Below, piece by piece: positions 1 through 4,873 of a stretch of DNA of 5,542 nt. The stretch is from Methylovulum sp. Lineage in GTDB: Bacteria > Pseudomonadota > Gammaproteobacteria > Methylococcales > Methylomonadaceae. The position numbers were made by a program, and so were the translations under genes. The notes below the pieces were generated by a model. That model did no database searches. It was not told the DNA's origin and was given only the letters and a program-made list of their open reading frames with translations. Positions within the stretch are counted from its first letter, which is position 1; each line of letters starts with the position of its first letter. Where the stretch lies: the NCBI GenBank assembly GCA_016919605.1, contig JACXTQ010000094.1:1-5542 (forward strand), written 5' to 3'.

Positions 1-26
1 ATTCTGACCAACTGAACTACCGCTCC
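1..26 (-). tRNA. tRNA-Asp, 5' part only (cut by window edge)
   Basis: Read on the minus strand, these bases give the 5' acceptor strand GGAGCGG, then TA at tRNA positions 8-9, and a complete D arm with stem GTTC/GAAT and a loop holding the invariant GG. The order and spacing are those of a bacterial tRNA, and the acceptor plus D arm closely resemble gammaproteobacterial tRNA-Asp as I recall it. The anticodon, variable loop, T arm and 3' end lie left of the window, so the isotype rests on the 5' third only. The gene is divergent from purE. Confidence 0.82.
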
Positions 27-41
27 ACTGTTGAGCCGAAC

Positions 42-69
42 AGTATACATTTATTTTTAATAATGGCAA
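42..69 (-). promoter_or_regulatory. Promoter of the tRNA gene
   Basis: On the minus strand a -35 box TTGCCA (positions 69 to 64, 5/6 match to TTGACA) is followed by a 16-nt spacer and a -10 box TATACT (47 to 42, 5/6 match to TATAAT). Transcription would start near position 35, giving a leader of under 10 nt before the tRNA 5' end at 26. The short spacer and the GC-containing stretch right after the -10 box fit a stable-RNA promoter of the kind sensitive to growth rate; that regulatory reading is inference. Confidence 0.65.
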
Positions 70-145
70 ACTAATTTTTGATTAATAGGCATCTGCCAAA
101 TAACTTTGGAAACATTTAGCCATTATTTATGCGATACTAACCGAC

Positions 146-175
146 TTTAAATTTTGTCCAGACATCGCTTACACT
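146..175 (+). promoter_or_regulatory. Weak candidate promoter for purEK
   Basis: TTTAAA (146-151) and TACACT (170-175), 18 nt apart, are each 4/6 matches to the sigma70 boxes and would start transcription about 18 nt before purE. An alternative is the extended -10 TGCGATACT at 130-138, which has no good -35 box at the right distance. The 174 bases between the tRNA and purE (27-200) must hold the purEK promoter because the upstream gene is divergent, but the sequence does not settle which site is used. I saw no confident PurR-type operator. Confidence 0.3.
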
Positions 176-200
176 TAAAAATGAATAACAAGGAGTCATC

Positions 201-692
201 ATGACCGCATTGGTGGGCATTATCATGGGTTCGACTTCCGACTGGGAAACGATGTGCTTTGCCGAGGAGACCCTAATCAAACTGGGTATCCCTTATGAAG
301 TCGAAGTCGTCTCAGCCCACCGAACCCCTGACAAGCTTTTTTCTTACGCCGAAACCGCCGCCGCCAGGGGCTTGGAAGTCATTATCGCCGGGGCGGGCGG
401 GGCCGCGCACTTGCCCGGCATGACCGCCGCCAAAACCGTCATACCCGTGTTGGGCGTGCCCGTGCAATCAAAAAGCCTAAACGGCATGGATTCGTTATTG
501 TCGATTGTGCAAATGCCTGCGGGCATTCCGGTCGGCACCTTGGCCATCGGCAAAGCGGGCGCCGTTAATGCCGCCTTATTGGCTGCGGCCATCATCAGCA
601 ACAAACACGCCCAATACCGGGACGCATTAGTTAGTTTTCGTCATGAGCAAACCGAAACCGTGTTGGCTCATGCTGATCCAAGAGAGGTTTGA
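201..692 (+). CDS. purE: N5-carboxyaminoimidazole ribonucleotide mutase PurE (class I)
   Basis: A cytosolic enzyme of de novo purine synthesis; it moves the carboxylate of N5-CAIR from N5 to C4 to give CAIR. The 163-residue length is that of a bacterial class I PurE. The N-terminal phosphate-binding segment GIIMGSTSDW lies at residues 6-15, SAHRTPDKL at 38-46 carries the catalytic histidine (His40, equivalent to His45 in E. coli), the glycine-rich AGAGGAAHLPGM lies at 63-74, and PVLGVPVQS (82-90) and QMPAGIPVGTLAIGKAG (104-120) complete the nucleotide site. The ATG is preceded by a strong Shine-Dalgarno AAGGAG (190-195) with 5-nt spacing, which fixes the start. purK follows after 6 nt, so the two are almost certainly one transcript, and the presence of PurK supports the two-step class I chemistry rather than the direct AIR carboxylase (class II) seen in animals. 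Confidence 0.97.
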   Translation: MTALVGIIMGSTSDWETMCFAEETLIKLGIPYEVEVVSAHRTPDKLFSYAETAAARGLEVIIAGAGGAAHLPGMTAAKTVIPVLGVPVQSKSLNGMDSLLSIVQMPAGIPVGTLAIGKAGAVNAALLAAAIISNKHAQYRDALVSFRHEQTETVLAHADPREV

Positions 693-698
693 CGTTTT

Positions 699-1793
699 AT
701 GAAAGTGGGGATATTGGGGGCAGGACAGCTCGCCCGAATGATCGCTTTAGCGGGTTATCCGTTGGGGCTGGAATTTATTTTTTTAGATCCAGCGGCGGAT
801 GCGTGCGCCAACCGCTTAGGCGAGCATCTACAGGGCGATTACCACGACCTGGCCCTGCTCGCGCAACTGGCCGAACGGGCGGACGTAGTCACGTATGAAT
901 TTGAAAACGTGCCCGCCAACGTCGCCGATTTTTTATCCACGCACACACAAGTACACCCCTCACCCAAAGCCTTAGCGGTCGCCCAAGACCGCCTCATCGA
1001 GAAAAACTTTTTTAATGGTATCGGTATCGCCACCCCCGCTTATGCGCCAGTCGATAGCTTGGCCGATTTACACGCGGTGATGGCCGACATCGGTTATCCG
1101 GCGGTATTGAAAAGCCGTACCCAAGGCTATGACGGCAAAGGCCAATCGGTGTTGCAATCGGCTGCCGACTTGGACAGCGCTTGGCAAAAACTGGCGGGTG
1201 TGGCCGCCATTGTCGAAGCATTTGTGCCGTTCACCCGTGAAGTGTCCATCATTGCCGCCCGCAACACCGCAGGTGACATCGTCTATTATCCACTGTCCGA
1301 AAACTTACATCAGGGCGGCATTTTACGGGTGTCCGAATGCACCACTGACGATGCCATGCAAGAACAGGCACAGACCTACATCACCCGCTTGCTGACCGCC
1401 TTGGATTATGTCGGGGTCTTGGCCTTGGAACTGTTTGAAGTCGAAAGGACGCTAATCGCCAACGAATTCGCCCCGCGTGTCCATAATTCGGGGCATTGGA
1501 CGATTGAAGGCGCCCAAACCAGCCAATTTGAAAACCACCTGCGGGCGATTTTAGGCCTGCCCTTAGGCTCGACCGCCGCCGTGGACAAAGCGGCGATGGT
1601 CAACTTTATCGGCGGCCTTCCAGACAATGCCGACATTCTGGCCCTTCCTGGAGTGCATCTGCACCTGTACGGCAAAGAACCGCGTACAGGCCGTAAAGTC
1701 GCCCATGCCACTGTTCGCACTGAAACCTCTGCCGAATTGGCCGAACTGACCGAAAAACTCGCCAGCCTCGCCAATCTGGTTGATGACAGCTAA
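699..1793 (+). CDS. purK: N5-carboxyaminoimidazole ribonucleotide synthetase PurK
   Basis: An ATP-grasp ligase that uses ATP and bicarbonate to carboxylate AIR to N5-CAIR, the substrate of PurE encoded just upstream. The 364 residues cover the full family length. The N-terminal pre-ATP-grasp domain opens with GILGAGQLARM (residues 4-14) and includes VVTYEFENVP (63-72). The ATP-grasp part has GYPAVLKSR (132-140), the glycine-rich loop YDGKGQ (144-149) and EAFVPFTREVSII (173-185). The metal and substrate region has NEFAPRVHNSGHWT (255-268) and SQFENHLRAILG (275-286), both typical of PurK. The C-terminal small domain contains a G-V-H-L-H-L-Y-G-K segment (318-326), also common in PurK. AGAGAGG (681-687) acts as Shine-Dalgarno about 11 nt before the ATG; the 6-nt gap after purE suggests translational coupling. 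No defect is visible. Confidence 0.97.
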   Translation: MKVGILGAGQLARMIALAGYPLGLEFIFLDPAADACANRLGEHLQGDYHDLALLAQLAERADVVTYEFENVPANVADFLSTHTQVHPSPKALAVAQDRLIEKNFFNGIGIATPAYAPVDSLADLHAVMADIGYPAVLKSRTQGYDGKGQSVLQSAADLDSAWQKLAGVAAIVEAFVPFTREVSIIAARNTAGDIVYYPLSENLHQGGILRVSECTTDDAMQEQAQTYITRLLTALDYVGVLALELFEVERTLIANEFAPRVHNSGHWTIEGAQTSQFENHLRAILGLPLGSTAAVDKAAMVNFIGGLPDNADILALPGVHLHLYGKEPRTGRKVAHATVRTETSAELAELTEKLASLANLVDDS

Positions 1794-1841
1794 GTTAACC
1801 CATAACCCTTAGCAAACTGACAGCATAAAAATGAACTATCC

Positions 1842-1879
1842 CAGTGGCTTTCCTTCTATTTTATAGAAGGAAAGCACTG
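1842..1879. repeat. Long inverted repeat after purK, possible transcription end
   Basis: CAGTG plus CTTTCCTTCTAT (1842-1859, with one bulged G at 1847) pairs with ATAGAAGGAAAG plus CACTG (1863-1879) around a TTT loop, giving 17 base pairs, the inner 12 without a mismatch. It begins 49 nt past the purK stop. On the plus strand no run of T follows the stem, so it is not a standard Rho-independent terminator; on the minus strand a T5 run begins only about 12 nt past it. It could protect the 3' end of the purEK mRNA or mark a processed end. Role uncertain; the structure itself is clear. Confidence 0.6.
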
Positions 1880-1924
1880 CCTCAGCAAGGCTTAAGCATA
1901 ACCAACATTGCAGGTTTTGTGTTT

Positions 1925-1953
1925 TTTACACATAAAAGTTCTTGTGCTATGCT
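1925..1953 (+). promoter_or_regulatory. Sigma70-type promoter of the fds operon
   Basis: A -35 box TTTACA (1925-1930, 5/6 match) stands exactly 17 nt before a -10 box TATGCT (1948-1953, 4/6), and TG at 1945-1946 one base before it makes an extended -10. Transcription would begin near 1960, giving a leader of about 100 nt before fdsG. A weaker alternative -10, TACAAT at 1960-1965, has TTCTTG at 1939-1944 only 15 nt upstream. This is the best-formed promoter in the spacer between purK and fdsG. Confidence 0.6.
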
Positions 1954-2004
1954 AGGGAGTACAATATCGTTACATTGCTGTTTTTCACATCACTTTTTTA
2001 ATCC

Positions 2005-2032
2005 ACAACGCCCAGGATAGGCCGTTGTTTTT
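2005..2032 (+). terminator. Terminator-like hairpin in the fdsG leader
   Basis: ACAACG (2005-2010) pairs with CGTTGT (2023-2028); after one C-C mismatch, CC (2012-2013) pairs with GG (2020-2021), leaving a 6-nt loop AGGATA. The stem runs directly into TTTT (2029-2032), or five T counting the last stem base. This is the shape of an intrinsic terminator. It lies after the likely fds promoter and 30 nt before the fdsG start, so it is either the final stop for purEK read-through or an attenuator that all fds transcripts must pass. The stem is short and mismatched, so strength would be moderate. Confidence 0.42.
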
Positions 2033-2061
2033 AAGCAGGGATTCACTACCGTGAGAGAATT

Positions 2062-2538
2062 ATGACAGACACAAGCACTATGCTAGCAACAGTGCAGGCA
2101 GTCACCGCTGCCCTTAAAGACAAACCCGGCGCACTGTTACCGATCCTGCACGGCGTGCAGGATGCGCTGGGTTATATCCCCACCGATAGCGTCCCCGTTA
2201 TAGCCAAGGCCTTAAACTTGTCACGCGCCGAAGTCCACGGTGTCATCAGCTTTTACCACTATTTCCGTGAAACACCGCCGGGCAAACAAACCATCCAGCT
2301 TTGCCGTGCCGAATCTTGCCAAGCTATGGGCGCAAAACACCTAGAAGCGCACGTCAAAGCCAAGCTAGGCATTGATTTCCATGAAACCACCGCCGATGGC
2401 GAATTTTCTTTAGAACCTGTTTACTGCCTAGGCAACTGCGCCTGCTCCCCTGCCCTGCAAATCGGCGCGGACATTTATGGACGGGTATCCCCTGAACTGT
2501 TTGATGAACTTATCGCCAACACGGAGGCTGCGGCATGA
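2062..2538 (+). CDS. fdsG: NAD-dependent formate dehydrogenase gamma subunit FdsG ([2Fe-2S] protein, NuoE-like)
   Basis: A small electron-transfer subunit of the cytosolic, NAD+-reducing formate dehydrogenase, related to the 24-kDa subunit NuoE of complex I. The 158 residues comprise an N-terminal helical part (about 1-70, with ALLPILHGVQDALGYIP and the conserved VHGVISFYHYF) and a thioredoxin-fold half whose ligands to one [2Fe-2S] cluster are Cys81, Cys86, Cys122 and Cys126 (C-x4-C and C-x3-C); Cys128 is extra. The assignment to Fds rather than NuoE or HoxE comes from the neighbours: the next gene is a typical FdsB and the separated third gene an FdsA. Start: the ATG has only a weak purine-rich site (GAGAG, 2053-2057, 4 nt away), and the in-frame upstream region closes quickly, so no better start exists. 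The TGA stop overlaps the fdsB ATG by 4 nt (ATGA). Confidence 0.92.
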   Translation: MTDTSTMLATVQAVTAALKDKPGALLPILHGVQDALGYIPTDSVPVIAKALNLSRAEVHGVISFYHYFRETPPGKQTIQLCRAESCQAMGAKHLEAHVKAKLGIDFHETTADGEFSLEPVYCLGNCACSPALQIGADIYGRVSPELFDELIANTEAAA

Positions 2539-4073
2539 TAAAGACCCTTTACGTCCCTTGTGACTCCAGCGCCATCTCCCTAGGCGCCGACCGTGTCGCC
2601 AACGCCATTCTGCGCGAAGCCGAACAACGCGGTATAACCATCCAATTGGTACGCAACGGTTCACGTGGTATGTTCTGGCTAGAGACACTGGTTGAGGTCG
2701 CCACCGAACAAGGCCGCATCGCCTATGGCCCTGTGCAAGCCCAAGATGTCGCCAGCCTGTTCGAAGCCGATTTCCTTAATGGCGGCGATCATGCTTTATC
2801 CTTAGGCTTGACCGAAGAATTGCCCTACCTAAAAAAACAACAGCGCCTGACCTTTGCGCGTATCGGCAAAACCGACCCTATCAGCCTAGACGATTATCTT
2901 GCCAATGACGGCTATCGCGGCTTGAACAATGCCTTAGCCATGGCGCAAGCCGATATCGTCAAGGCCGTCACCGACTCCGGCCTGCGTGGGCGCGGCGGTG
3001 CGGCGTTCCCTACCGGCATCAAATGGAACACGGTGCTGAACACCGCATCCGCGCAAAAATACATCATTTGCAACGCCGATGAAGGCGACTCCGGCACCTT
3101 CTCCGACCGGATGGTCATGGAAGGCGACCCGTTCGTGCTAATCGAAGGCATGACCATCGCCGGTTTGGCGGTTGGCGCCACCCAAGGCTATATCTATCTG
3201 CGCGTTGAATACCCCCATGCCCATAAAGCCTTGACCGCCGCCATTGACAGCGCTTATCAGGCCGGTTATTTGGGTGACACTATCCTAAACAGCGGCAAAG
3301 CCTTCCATCTGGAAGTGCGCTTAGGCGCGGGCGCTTATGTCTGCGGTGAAGAAACGTCATTGATGGAAAGCCTGGAAGGCAAACGCGGCTTAGTGCGCTT
3401 TAAGCCGCCCCTGCCCGCCATCAAAGGTCTATTCGGCCAACCTACCGTCGTCAACAACGTCATTTCTTTGGCCTCCGTGCCAATTATCCTCGACAAAGGC
3501 GGCGACTATTACCGCGACTTTGGCATGGGACGCTCACGCGGCACTTTACCGATCCAATTGGCAGGCAACCTCAAACACGGCGGCTTGGTCGAATTGGCCT
3601 TCGGCTTGACCTTGCGCGAATTGCTTTATGATTTCGGCGGCGGTTCGGCCAGCGGACGGCCTATTAAAGCGGTGCAAGTCGGTGGCCCCTTAGGCGCTTA
3701 CCTGCCCGAATCGCAATTTGACACCCCTTTAGATTATGAATCCTTCGCCGCCATTTGGGCGGTGGTCGGCCACGGCGGCGTGGTGGCGTTTGACGACACC
3801 GCCGACATGGCGGAACTGGCCCGTTACAGCATGGAATTTTGCGCCATTGAATCCTGCGGCAAATGCACACCGTGCCGAATCGGCTCGACCCGTGGCATGG
3901 AGTTGATGGACGAGATCATCCAAGGCAAGGATTTGGCTAAAAATGTGCCTTTATTGCGTTCATTATGCGATACCTTATTAAACGGCTCGCTATGCGCCTT
4001 AGGCGGCATGACCCCCTACCCTGTGCTTAGCGCGTTAAACCATTTCCCGCAAGATTTTGGGGTTGAAGCGTAA
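2535..4073 (+). CDS. fdsB: NAD-dependent formate dehydrogenase beta subunit FdsB (FMN/NADH-binding diaphorase)
   Basis: It takes electrons from the FdsA clusters and reduces NAD+ at FMN. Residues 1 to about 105 are an N-terminal thioredoxin-like extension (start MIKTLYVPCDSSA, then RNGSRGMFWLE at 40-50) with a single cysteine (Cys9), so it cannot hold its own [2Fe-2S] cluster. The NuoF-like core follows: GLRGRGGAAFPTGIKW (149-164) for nucleotide binding, CNADEGDSGTFSDR (179-192) and GAGAYVCGEETSLMESLEG (264-282) for FMN/NADH, and ESCGKCTPCR (439-448) where Cys441, Cys444 and Cys447 join Cys487 in binding a [4Fe-4S] cluster. The 512-residue length and the N- and C-terminal sequences agree with FdsB of Cupriavidus-type enzymes as I remember them, better than with HoxF or NuoF. 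Shine-Dalgarno GGAGG (2523-2527) sits 7 nt before the ATG. Downstream comes hicBA, not fdsA, which is unusual. Confidence 0.95.
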   Translation: MIKTLYVPCDSSAISLGADRVANAILREAEQRGITIQLVRNGSRGMFWLETLVEVATEQGRIAYGPVQAQDVASLFEADFLNGGDHALSLGLTEELPYLKKQQRLTFARIGKTDPISLDDYLANDGYRGLNNALAMAQADIVKAVTDSGLRGRGGAAFPTGIKWNTVLNTASAQKYIICNADEGDSGTFSDRMVMEGDPFVLIEGMTIAGLAVGATQGYIYLRVEYPHAHKALTAAIDSAYQAGYLGDTILNSGKAFHLEVRLGAGAYVCGEETSLMESLEGKRGLVRFKPPLPAIKGLFGQPTVVNNVISLASVPIILDKGGDYYRDFGMGRSRGTLPIQLAGNLKHGGLVELAFGLTLRELLYDFGGGSASGRPIKAVQVGGPLGAYLPESQFDTPLDYESFAAIWAVVGHGGVVAFDDTADMAELARYSMEFCAIESCGKCTPCRIGSTRGMELMDEIIQGKDLAKNVPLLRSLCDTLLNGSLCALGGMTPYPVLSALNHFPQDFGVEA

Positions 4074-4165
4074 GGCTTAAGTTTACCAAGAGCTTAGTAT
4101 GCTGGTTGAACAGTGGCGATAACCAAGGCTGAATGGATACAGATGTAACTATCTTTGCATCTGCA

Positions 4166-4188
4166 TCCTGCTTGGTGTCGCAGCAGGA
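4166..4188. repeat. Small inverted repeat upstream of hicB
   Basis: TCCTGCT (4166-4172) and AGCAGGA (4182-4188) form a perfect 7-bp stem with a 9-nt loop, 32 nt before the hicB ATG. It could be a weak transcription barrier after fdsB, an operator, or an mRNA structure; no T run follows directly. I found no convincing promoter elsewhere in 4074-4220: TTGAAC at 4106-4111 has no matching -10 box at 16-18 nt. Confidence 0.4.
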
Positions 4189-4220
4189 AACCATAAGTTT
4201 TGGCGGAAAGGAAAGAGAAG

Positions 4221-4439
4221 ATGATACTGCGGGCGATTATTGAATTCGACACAGAAGCGCAGTGCTTTTCTGCCACTTGCCCTGAATTAAATTTTGTTTC
4301 TTCTTGTGGCACAACAAAAGAAGAAGCCATTAAAAGCTTACAGGAAGCCATTGCTTTAATGCTTGAGCCAATACCAGAAAAATTTTTGGCTAAAGATACG
4401 GTGATTGAAAGCCATGAATTTATGGAATTCGTGATTTAA
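4221..4439 (+). CDS. hicB: HicB-family antitoxin (short form)
   Basis: The likely antitoxin of a type II HicBA system, which would bind and block the HicA toxin encoded next. The 72 residues show the HicB core: a beta strand with acidic end (RAIIEFDTE, 4-12), then FSATCPELNFVSSCGTTKEEA (16-36), matching the family pattern of an aromatic-rich strand, a C-P-E-L turn and a G-x-T-x-E-E-A entry into the helix IKSLQEAIALML (37-48). It ends soon after this partly degraded RNase-H-like domain, with no ribbon-helix-helix or helix-turn-helix extension, so it probably cannot repress its own promoter as longer HicB proteins do. The ATG at 4221 is preferred because AAGGA (4208-4212) lies 8 nt upstream; an in-frame TTG at 4200 would add seven residues but lacks such a site. 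GC is about 38% in 4261-4380 against 54% in fdsB, which suggests separate origin. The stop overlaps the hicA start (TAATG). Confidence 0.85.
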   Translation: MILRAIIEFDTEAQCFSATCPELNFVSSCGTTKEEAIKSLQEAIALMLEPIPEKFLAKDTVIESHEFMEFVI

Positions 4440-4663
4440 TGTCACCTAAGGCAAAAAGATTAACCGCAAAGGAAATCATAAAAACGCTACTTCAAAATGA
4501 TTTTAAAGAAGTTTCCCAAACAGGATCGCACATTAAGTTTTTCAGTCCGGTTACAAAAAGAACGGTTATTGTTCCCTTTCATCAAGGAAAAATATTACCT
4601 ATTGGTACATTGAAAGCCATAGAAAAGCAGTCTGGATTAGATTTGGCTCAAATTGACAAATAG
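4439..4663 (+). CDS. hicA: HicA-family mRNA interferase toxin
   Basis: A likely ribosome-independent mRNA-cleaving toxin with the small double-stranded-RNA-binding-like fold of the HicA family, held inactive by HicB. The 74 residues include the opening helix TAKEIIKTLLQNDFKEV (9-25), the hallmark GSHIKF (29-34) with the catalytic His31, the strand TVIVPFHQGKILPIGTL (42-58) with the conserved P-x-H-x-G-K, and the closing helix KAIEKQSGLDL (59-69). No residue expected for activity is missing, so the toxin looks intact. The start ATG shares one base with the hicB stop and has no clear Shine-Dalgarno, so translation should be coupled to that of the antitoxin. GC is about 34% (62 of 180 bases at 4441-4620), well below the fds genes. 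Antitoxin-first order is the reverse of the E. coli hicAB arrangement but occurs in the family. Confidence 0.9.
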   Translation: MSPKAKRLTAKEIIKTLLQNDFKEVSQTGSHIKFFSPVTKRTVIVPFHQGKILPIGTLKAIEKQSGLDLAQIDK

Positions 4664-4668
4664 GTATG

Positions 4669-4696
4669 GCAATCACGCCAATGCGTGGCCAATTGC
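4669..4696. repeat. Imperfect hairpin just after hicA
   Basis: GCAATCACGC (4669-4678) can pair with GCGTG (4683-4687) and, past a 4-nt bulge, ATTGC (4692-4696) around a CAAT loop. It starts 5 nt after the hicA stop. No T run follows, so it is at best a weak or Rho-assisted transcription end for hicBA. Confidence 0.3.
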
Positions 4697-4721
4697 AAAC
4701 ACGATGGAAGCCCCGACCCAC

Positions 4722-4759
4722 TAGACAAGCGTATTGCCCGGCGTATATTTAGTTATAAT
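4722..4759 (+). promoter_or_regulatory. Candidate promoter in front of fdsA
   Basis: TAGACA (4722-4727, 5/6 match to the -35 consensus) is followed after 16 nt by TATATT (4744-4749, 5/6 match to the -10 consensus). A perfect TATAAT also lies at 4754-4759, but its nearest -35-like partner TTGCCC (4734-4739) is only 14 nt away. Transcription from the first pair would start near 4756 and give fdsA a leader of roughly 118 nt. If active, it would let fdsA be transcribed apart from fdsGB and hicBA. Confidence 0.5.
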
Positions 4760-4782
4760 TGCCACAATACCTGCAACTGATC

Positions 4783-4812
4783 CATAGGCTCCCTGCCCTT
4801 CGGTTGCCTATG
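4783..4812. repeat. Inverted repeat in the fdsA leader
   Basis: CATAGGC (4783-4789) and GCCTATG (4806-4812) form a perfect 7-bp stem around a 16-nt loop that contains CCCTTCGG. It lies between the candidate promoter and the fdsA ribosome binding site. No T run follows directly. It may be a regulatory or stabilising leader structure, or one copy of a dispersed short repeat; the window holds only one copy. Confidence 0.4.
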
Positions 4813-4873
4813 CGTAGCGACCCTTTAATTTAAGCAGCAACAACGAACAAAAGCCCAGCGAGAGGACACCACC

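Noticed and set aside
344..604. An 86-codon minus-strand frame under purE
   Set aside because: It lies wholly inside a conserved full-length purE and is explained by the codon bias of the sense strand.
1949..2020. A 23-codon reading frame in the fdsG leader (ATG at 1949, stop at 2018-2020 in the hairpin), suggestive of a leader peptide
   Set aside because: Its ATG lies inside the proposed -10 box, upstream of the transcription start, and it has no ribosome binding site.
4200..4220. TTG at 4200 as the hicB start
   Set aside because: The ATG at 4221 has a well-spaced AAGGA and gives the usual short HicB N-terminus; the seven extra residues encoded from TTG are mostly that ribosome binding site.
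4133..4243. A 36-residue reading frame starting before hicB and overlapping its first codons
   Set aside because: It resembles no family I know, has only a poorly placed AAGG, and overlaps the well-supported hicB start in another frame.
4074..4873. Transposon or integron origin of the hicBA segment
   Set aside because: I found no transposase remnant, terminal inverted repeats or matching target duplications at its two sides by eye, so only a generic insertion can be claimed.
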